Assembly: GCF_015207875.1 (NCBI RefSeq)
Contig: NZ_JADEVZ010000035.1
Coordinates: 1-49,445 of the forward strand
Direction of reading: 5' to 3'
DNA: 49,445 bases
Source: Dolichospermum sp. LEGE 00240
Lineage (GTDB): Bacteria > Cyanobacteriota > Cyanobacteriia > Cyanobacteriales > Nostocaceae
Shown here: in pieces, positions 44,561-49,445 of the stretch
Position numbering within the stretch: position 1 is the stretch's first letter
Layout: the number at the start of each line of letters is the position of its first letter
The notes under the pieces: model-generated
Database searches by the model: none
Seen by the model: only the letters and a program-made list of their open reading frames with translations
Told to the model about the DNA's origin: nothing
Made by a program: the position numbers and the translations under genes

Positions 44561-45814
44561 ATGCTAAAAGAACTTCATTTAAGGTCTGTAGGACCATCTG
44601 CTCAATTTGATATTGAATTTGCTGATAGAGTCAATATCTTTACTGGGGATAATGGATTAGGTAAAAGTTTCTTACTAGATGTTGCTTGGTGGGTACTTAC
44701 TGGAAACTGGGTAGAACAACCCGCTTATCCGCAAAGAAATACAAGTCAATTACCCACAATTATATCCAAACTTAACATACAAAATAGCGGCTTACTTTTT
44801 TCTGAAATAGATGTTCAGAGTCAATTTGATTTTTCCGAGCAGCAATGGCAGAATAAATCGCATTTAGGTGATTTTTTAAAGATTTTAAAAAGAGTAGTTA
44901 TTTTTGTTCGTGTTGATGGAAGTTTTTCTGTCTTTGACCCTGCTCGTAACCATAAAAATGCCTATAATTTTACCCCTGATACACTTTGGAATGGGTTAAA
45001 ATTAAAAGGAAAAGTTATTTCTAACGGTCTTATTCAAGATTGGGTAACATGGCAAAATCAACCCCAAAAAACGCCATTTCAACTTTTATCTGATGTCATT
45101 AAACAACTTGTACCTCATCCTGATGAATGGATGGAAATAGGAGAACCAACGCGAGTATCTGTAGATGATGTACGTGATATTCCGACAATTAATCTTTCTT
45201 ATGGAAATATTCCCATTACCCAAGCATCAGCAGGAATGAAGAGGATTCTGGGACTTGCTTATTTATTAGTATGGACTTGGTATGAACACGAAAAAGCTTG
45301 TGAACTAACGCAGCAAGAACCAATGAATCAAATAGTTTTATTAATAGATGAAATTGAGTCTCATCTCCATCCTCGCTGGCAAAGAGCGATTTTACCGTCT
45401 ATTTTATCAGTAGTCAATCAGTTAAAATCAGATATCACAGTACAAGCTTTAGTTACTACTCATTCTCCCCTTGTTCTGGCTTCATTAGAACCAATATTTC
45501 ATGAAGAACAAGATAAATTATTTCTATTTGAACTACAAGGAAAAGAGGTTGAACTAAATGAAATGTTCTGGACTAAACAAGGAGATACTGTAGGATGGTT
45601 AACATCAGAAATATTTGGACTAAAACAAGCACGTTCCCAAGAATCAGAAACCGCAATTGAAGCAGCAGAAGCGTGGATGCGTAATGATAATATGAATACT
45701 TTTCCTGAACATTTGAGAACACAATCACAAATTCATCAGGAGTTGCAAAGACTTTTACCGGGACATGATCCATTTTGGCCACGTTGGATAGTTATAGCAG
45801 AAAGAAGAAATTAA
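44561..45814 (+). CDS. AAA/ABC-type ATPase, Septu PtuA-like
   Basis: The 417-aa protein contains the Walker A sequence F-T-G-D-N-G-L-G-K-S near 30. A late signature is I-T-Q-A-S-A-G-M-K-R-I-L-G-L-A-Y, and Walker B is I-V-L-L-I-D-E-I-E-S-H-L-H-P-R-W near 265. T-T-H-S-P-L-V-L-A-S-L-E follows. This organisation matches the SMC-like ATPases of defence systems. Paired with the downstream HNH gene it fits the Septu scheme (PtuA+PtuB); OLD- or retron-type ATPases are alternatives. The stop is 23 bp before the partner gene. Confidence 0.82.
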   Translation: MLKELHLRSVGPSAQFDIEFADRVNIFTGDNGLGKSFLLDVAWWVLTGNWVEQPAYPQRNTSQLPTIISKLNIQNSGLLFSEIDVQSQFDFSEQQWQNKSHLGDFLKILKRVVIFVRVDGSFSVFDPARNHKNAYNFTPDTLWNGLKLKGKVISNGLIQDWVTWQNQPQKTPFQLLSDVIKQLVPHPDEWMEIGEPTRVSVDDVRDIPTINLSYGNIPITQASAGMKRILGLAYLLVWTWYEHEKACELTQQEPMNQIVLLIDEIESHLHPRWQRAILPSILSVVNQLKSDITVQALVTTHSPLVLASLEPIFHEEQDKLFLFELQGKEVELNEMFWTKQGDTVGWLTSEIFGLKQARSQESETAIEAAEAWMRNDNMNTFPEHLRTQSQIHQELQRLLPGHDPFWPRWIVIAERRN

Positions 45815-45837
45815 AAATCATCAGACTCATAGTAAAT

Positions 45838-46425
45838 ATGTTAAAGTTTAATCCTCCAGCAGAACCAGAAAATTTTGATGCAAAAGCACGACAACCAGGT
45901 AATAATTGGTTAGCAAAAAATCCAGATAAAAAAAGACTAAAAGATTATTGGTCAAATTTTAAAAGTGATTTAGCTGATGGCTTTGGTAATCTTTGTGGTT
46001 ATACTGTTATGTATGAACCTGTTGGCACTGTAGACCATTTCCTATCTTGTGAAAATCATCGTCATTTAGCTTATGAATGGACTAATTACCGTTTTGCTTC
46101 TGGTTGAATTAATAGTAGTAAAGGTACTCTTGATAACCAGATTCTTGACCCGTTTGAAGTTGAAGATGATTGGTTTGAAATTTTGTTACCTTCCCTACAA
46201 TTAGTAATAACTGATGCAGTACCAGAAGAAAAACGCCAAAAGGCTGAATTTACTTTACAAAGATTACCTTTACAGGATGATGAAAGAGTTCTTCGTCAGC
46301 GTCGAGAATGGTATAAGTTGTATATTAATGGTGATCTTACCCTAACAGGATTAGAAAAGAAAGCTCCTTTGATTGCTCGTGCAATTAGAAAACAACAAGC
46401 TAATTCCCCCTTAGAGGATGTTTGA
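45838..46425 (+). pseudogene. HNH-type nuclease gene (PtuB-like) with an in-frame TGA
   Basis: Translation from the ATG at 45838 gives L-K-F-N-P-P-A-E-P-E-N-F and K-K-R-L-K-D-Y-W. L-A-D-G-F-G-N-L-C-G-Y and V-D-H-F-L-S-C-E-N-H-R-H-L-A-Y-E-W-T-N-Y are the usual HNH-type region. A TGA at 46105-46107 then interrupts F-A-S-G-*-I-N-S-S-K-G-T-L-D. The frame continues unbroken to 46425, with the normal tail P-F-E-V-E-D-D-W-F-E-I-L-L-P-S-L. A single G-to-A change from TGG (Trp) would explain it. The HNH cysteine pattern also seems weakened. The piece is most likely inactive unless read through. Confidence 0.75.
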
Positions 46426-46505
46426 AAAACTGCTTATGGTGTAAAAAATCTCTCTCAGTATTAAGCTGTGAACATAAAATTGGTTGTTTGCAAGGAGATT
46501 AAATT

Positions 46506-46751
46506 ATGAGTTTAACTATTTCTGATGAAGTGCTAAATTCTAGCGGAATGACAGGGAGTGAACTATTAGTAGAAATTGCAGTTATGCTATTTTTACAAGA
46601 AAGGGTTAGTCTGGGTAAGGCTAGTAAAATTGCTGAAATGAATTATGTAGAGTTTCAAGAATTACTTGCACAACGCAATATTTCTATGCACTATGATGTT
46701 GAAGAATTTGAAGAAGATATTAAAACTCTTCAAGCTACAGGTTGGCTATGA
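46506..46751 (+). CDS. UPF0175-family antitoxin
   Basis: The 81-aa protein begins M-S-L-T-I-S-D-E-V-L-N-S-S-G-M-T-G-S-E-L, followed by E-I-A-V-M-L-F-L-Q-E-R-V-S-L-G-K-A-S-K-I-A-E-M, the UPF0175 helix-turn-helix-like core. A C-terminal acidic end is the probable toxin contact. AAGGAG lies before the ATG. Its stop overlaps the start of the PIN toxin (ATGA). It is the intact counterpart of the broken pair at 23903-24401. Confidence 0.9.
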   Translation: MSLTISDEVLNSSGMTGSELLVEIAVMLFLQERVSLGKASKIAEMNYVEFQELLAQRNISMHYDVEEFEEDIKTLQATGWL

Positions 46752-47233
46752 TTATTGTTAGTAATACTTCACCAATTAGCAGTTTAGCAAAGATTGATCA
46801 ACTGTCTTTGCTTGAAGATATTTATGTTAAAGTTATTATACCGCAAGCAGTATATAATGAATTAACTGATATTAGAGCAGGAGAAAAAGTTAATAACGCC
46901 CTAAAAAATGCAAATTGGATAGAAATAAGAAGTGTTATTAATAAGCAATCAGTCAGAAAGTTAGAGTTAAATTTAGATCAAGGAGAAGCTGAAGCTATTA
47001 TATTAGCTGTAGAATTAAATGCCAATCAACTATTAATTGATGAAAGGTTAGGAAGACGAGAAGCAGTAAAATTAGGATTGTCTTTAACAGGCATATTAGG
47101 TATGCTTTTAATTGCTAAGAAAAGAGGATTCATCAATAATGTTAAATTAGTAATGGATGATTTAATTTCTCAAACAACTTTTAGAGTTGGTGATAAACTC
47201 TATGATCGTATTTTGAAAGAAGCAAATGAATAA
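46748..47233 (+). CDS. PIN-domain toxin, DUF3368 type
   Basis: The start is the ATG at 46748, overlapping the antitoxin stop by 4 bp. The protein has 161 aa. M-I-I-V-S-N-T-S-P-I-S-S-L-A-K begins the fold, with Asn in the place where many relatives have the first catalytic Asp (V-S-D-T-T-P). Q-G-E-A-E-A-I-I-L-A-V-E and L-I-D-E-R-L-G-R carry the other acidic residues. The N-for-D change may reduce activity. Together with UPF0175 it forms a known toxin-antitoxin type. Confidence 0.88.
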   Translation: MIIVSNTSPISSLAKIDQLSLLEDIYVKVIIPQAVYNELTDIRAGEKVNNALKNANWIEIRSVINKQSVRKLELNLDQGEAEAIILAVELNANQLLIDERLGRREAVKLGLSLTGILGMLLIAKKRGFINNVKLVMDDLISQTTFRVGDKLYDRILKEANE

Positions 47234-47261
47234 TGTCTGATAGCGTAGTAATGTAAGTAAT

Positions 47262-47337
47262 GTAGGTTGGGTTAAGCGACCGCGCAACCCAACAAAGTTC
47301 CGAAAATGTTGGGTTTCCTTGCGTCAACCCAACCTAC
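47262..47337. repeat. Inverted repeat between the PIN gene and dnaG
   Basis: GTAGGTTGGGTTAAGCGAC and GCGTCAACCCAACCTAC are inverted ends of a 76-bp element with an inner AACCCAAC/GTTGGGTT hairpin. This is a frequent cyanobacterial repeat, and it lies between convergent genes where it may act as a terminator. Its last base is the first base of the dnaG stop codon. Confidence 0.65.
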
Positions 47338-49247
47338 TAAATTAAATCGGTAATAGAAAATTGTCGCTGTTTCTCAAGGTCGTGTAAATGAATTTTTTCT
47401 ATATATATAGCTTCAGCATAATATTTATCTTTTTCTGGTTCGGTTTCAGGATCTATTTTTTCCCATTGTTCCATAAAATAACGATAGCGCTTTTCTCTAA
47501 ATACCCTTTCCATACAAGCTAGTGCTGCTTGAATAACGTGAGGAGTTCGCAATATTTCTGTTTTATTTTTTTCATTGAGATGAAATATATGGGAAACTAT
47601 GTCTAATTCTTCCCCTAATTCTAAATATCTATTTTGGACACTAGAAATTAAATCAACTTCATCAACTGTGAATTCTGCCATTTGTTGCCACAGAAAGCGA
47701 TGATGAGAAAGACTAAATTCTAAATTGCGGTTTTCTAAATCTTCAATAATGATTTGCCGCTGCTGGGGAGAATGAAGATAAATGATTAATAATAATGCTT
47801 CGGCTCGTTCTAGTAAACTGCGTTCTGTGTGGACTAAAGATAGCTTTGGTGTTTTAGTTGGCGGTTTGCTTGTGCGCGGAATTGAGGGTTTTATACTACC
47901 GGGTTTAATTTGAGTTAGGAGATTTTCAACTCTTAAAGGTTTAAGTCTACTATCTCCTAAACTCAATATTTCTGCACAGGAGGAAACATAATAATTAAGT
48001 GTATCACTATTAACGATATTTTGCAATAGTTTAACTATTTGTTGCGTGACTTGTTGAAAATCGGTAGCTTGTTTTAAATCTCGATTTTTAATAATATTTT
48101 GAATTTGCCAATCTAGCCAAAGTGGCGCATTTGTTAATAGTTGTTGATAATCTGCTGGGGTATGACTATGTAGATATTCGTCAGCATCTTTACCATTAGG
48201 TAAATTGAGAATTTTTAATTGGACTTCCCCTGTATAAGCCAAATTAGCAATTTCACCAATTGCTCTTTCTGTGGCGGTTGTTCCGGCTTTATCAGCATCG
48301 AAATTCAGGATTAATTGTTTGGATTCTGTGTAACGTAATAAGAGCCGCACTTGTTCTAAACTTAAGGCTGTACCGAGGGAAGCAACAGCGTTATTAATCC
48401 CTGCTGCATGGAGAGCGATCGCATCAAAATACCCCTCGACAATCACAGCTTGATCTACTTTAGAAATACCGTCTTTCGCTTCATCTAAAGCAAATAGGGT
48501 TTTCCCCTTACTAAATAATTCTGTTTCTGGAGAATTGAGATATTTCGGTTGTTCTTCTGTTAAAGTTCTGCCACCAAAAGCAATAACTCTGCCTTGAATA
48601 TCACGAATGGGAATCATTAGGCGATCGCGGAATACATCATAATATCCGCCCCCTTCTTTCCGGGGTTTAATTAATCCCGCTTGTTCTACCAATTGCACCG
48701 GATAATGTTTACTTTCCACCAAATAACGGTAAAGTGTTTCCCAACCCGCAGGAGCATAACCTAAACCAAATTGTTGAATTGTTCCTTGTTGAAATTGACG
48801 AGTTTTTTCTAAATACTCTAATGCTTTTTGTCCTTGAGATTGCCTTAAAGTGTGTTGATAAAATTGGGCAGCGGAAGCGAGAACAGTATATAATTGATCA
48901 CGTAAAGATATCTGCCGTTGTAATTCTTGTCTTTGCTCAGGTTCTAAAGTTTTAATAGGGACTTGATAACGCTTGGCTAAATCTAGCACCACATCTGCAA
49001 ATTGGCGTTTTCCCAAATCCATGACAAACTTAATAGCATTACCCGCAGCTTGACAGCCAAAACAATAATACATTTGCTTATTGGGACTGACAGTAAAACT
49101 AGGGCTTTTCTCGTCATGAAAAGGACATAACCCCACAAAATCTTTACCCCGTTTCCGCAAGACTACATACTCCGAGACTACATCAACAATATCAGCCCGG
49201 AGTTTCACTTCTTCGATAGTGTCTGGATGTAAACGAGGAATTTGCAT
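47337..49247 (-). CDS. dnaG: DNA primase
   Basis: The 636-aa protein has the N-terminal zinc finger C-P-F-H...Y-Y-C-F-G-C, the catalytic core, and a TOPRIM domain with V-I-V-E-G-Y-F-D-A-I-A-L-H and N-F-D-A-D-K-A-G. The C-terminal helicase-binding region begins after an S/P/K-rich linker near 450. Length and order are normal. A housekeeping gene at the edge of the defence-type island. Confidence 0.96.
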   Translation of the reverse strand: MQIPRLHPDTIEEVKLRADIVDVVSEYVVLRKRGKDFVGLCPFHDEKSPSFTVSPNKQMYYCFGCQAAGNAIKFVMDLGKRQFADVVLDLAKRYQVPIKTLEPEQRQELQRQISLRDQLYTVLASAAQFYQHTLRQSQGQKALEYLEKTRQFQQGTIQQFGLGYAPAGWETLYRYLVESKHYPVQLVEQAGLIKPRKEGGGYYDVFRDRLMIPIRDIQGRVIAFGGRTLTEEQPKYLNSPETELFSKGKTLFALDEAKDGISKVDQAVIVEGYFDAIALHAAGINNAVASLGTALSLEQVRLLLRYTESKQLILNFDADKAGTTATERAIGEIANLAYTGEVQLKILNLPNGKDADEYLHSHTPADYQQLLTNAPLWLDWQIQNIIKNRDLKQATDFQQVTQQIVKLLQNIVNSDTLNYYVSSCAEILSLGDSRLKPLRVENLLTQIKPGSIKPSIPRTSKPPTKTPKLSLVHTERSLLERAEALLLIIYLHSPQQRQIIIEDLENRNLEFSLSHHRFLWQQMAEFTVDEVDLISSVQNRYLELGEELDIVSHIFHLNEKNKTEILRTPHVIQAALACMERVFREKRYRYFMEQWEKIDPETEPEKDKYYAEAIYIEKIHLHDLEKQRQFSITDLI

Positions 49248-49445
49248 GAGCAGTCAACGATTATAACTGACATCCATTATATAGCAGGAGTCACTGATTA
49301 AGTTAACCGGGCGGTTAGAACCCACATTCCGCAGATACTAAAGCAAATTTAGGAATTAAAAATTTAGAGAAAGTAAAGCCTGAAAAGATTGCCGAGCAAA
49401 GATTTCAGGCTTTTATTTGTTAAAATAGTGTGATCAAATAGAGAG
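49248..49445. other. Short non-coding end of the window
   Basis: Only the dnaG leader is seen. CCTGAAAAG...CAGG around 49379-49410 gives a weak repeat. No gene is identifiable. Confidence 0.3.

Overview
The window comes from the chromosome of a filamentous, heterocyst-forming cyanobacterium (Nostocales; Anabaena/Nostoc/Dolichospermum-like). The evidence is a nif cluster in the order nifB-fdxN-nifS-nifU-nifH with nifP and nifVZT nearby, a nifH gene split by developmental-type excision elements, many GCGATCGC (HIP1) sites, heptanucleotide STRR tracts, and the gap2/murC/murB neighbourhood. The DNA is AT-rich and full of small palindromic repeats and MITE-like elements.

Region 1 (1-6512) is the most unusual. 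nifH is cut at least twice. Its first 49 codons lie at 6366-6512 (minus) and codons 50-144 at 1118-1411. The remaining half is beyond the left edge, separated by a second insertion of which only about 1.1 kb is seen. The 4962-bp element between the first two pieces is complete. It has an 8-bp direct repeat (GGTAGAGT) at both ends, flanked on the element side by symmetric 15-bp inverted repeats. It carries a XisF-like large serine recombinase next to one end, and recombination across the repeat restores the nifH frame exactly. Its cargo is a four-gene operon: a TPR-like protein, two small membrane proteins, and a NifU-Rieske fusion. This set resembles the extended hyp operon (asr0689-alr0692 type) linked to uptake hydrogenase maturation. 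The second, partial element holds a restriction-modification gene remnant cut by an IS.

Region 2 (6513-17000) holds the nif genes nifU, nifS, fdxN and nifB (minus strand; here fdxN is not interrupted). On the plus strand are a DUF2141 protein, nifP (serine acetyltransferase), two small proteins and nifV-nifZ-nifT with overlapping reading frames. The products cover Fe-S supply (NifU, NifS, NifP), FeMo-cofactor synthesis (NifB, NifV, FdxN) and maturation (NifZ, NifT).

Region 3 (17000-30000) mixes housekeeping genes (acyltransferase, proS, accB, efp) with accessory genes: a [2Fe-2S] thioredoxin-like protein and a broken partial copy of it, a PIN toxin-antitoxin pair, a decayed UPF0175/PIN pair, a Ser/Thr kinase fused to a formylglycine-generating-enzyme (FGE) domain whose C-terminus looks like a diversity-generating-retroelement target, and a Uma2 protein with a heptad-repeat tail.

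Region 4 (30000-43900) contains a cyclophilin-type isomerase, a cluster of membrane/zinc-ribbon and glycine-rich-domain proteins with duplicated upstream regions, a divergent LysR regulator/aspartoacylase pair, an orphan restriction-like protein, thiL, gap2, murC, murB, a YbaB/EbfC protein and a low-molecular-weight phosphatase.

Region 5 (43900-49445) is a small defence-type island (Uma2, Septu-like AAA ATPase plus HNH gene with an in-frame stop, intact UPF0175/PIN pair) followed by dnaG on the minus strand. No rRNA, tRNA or CRISPR array was recognised.
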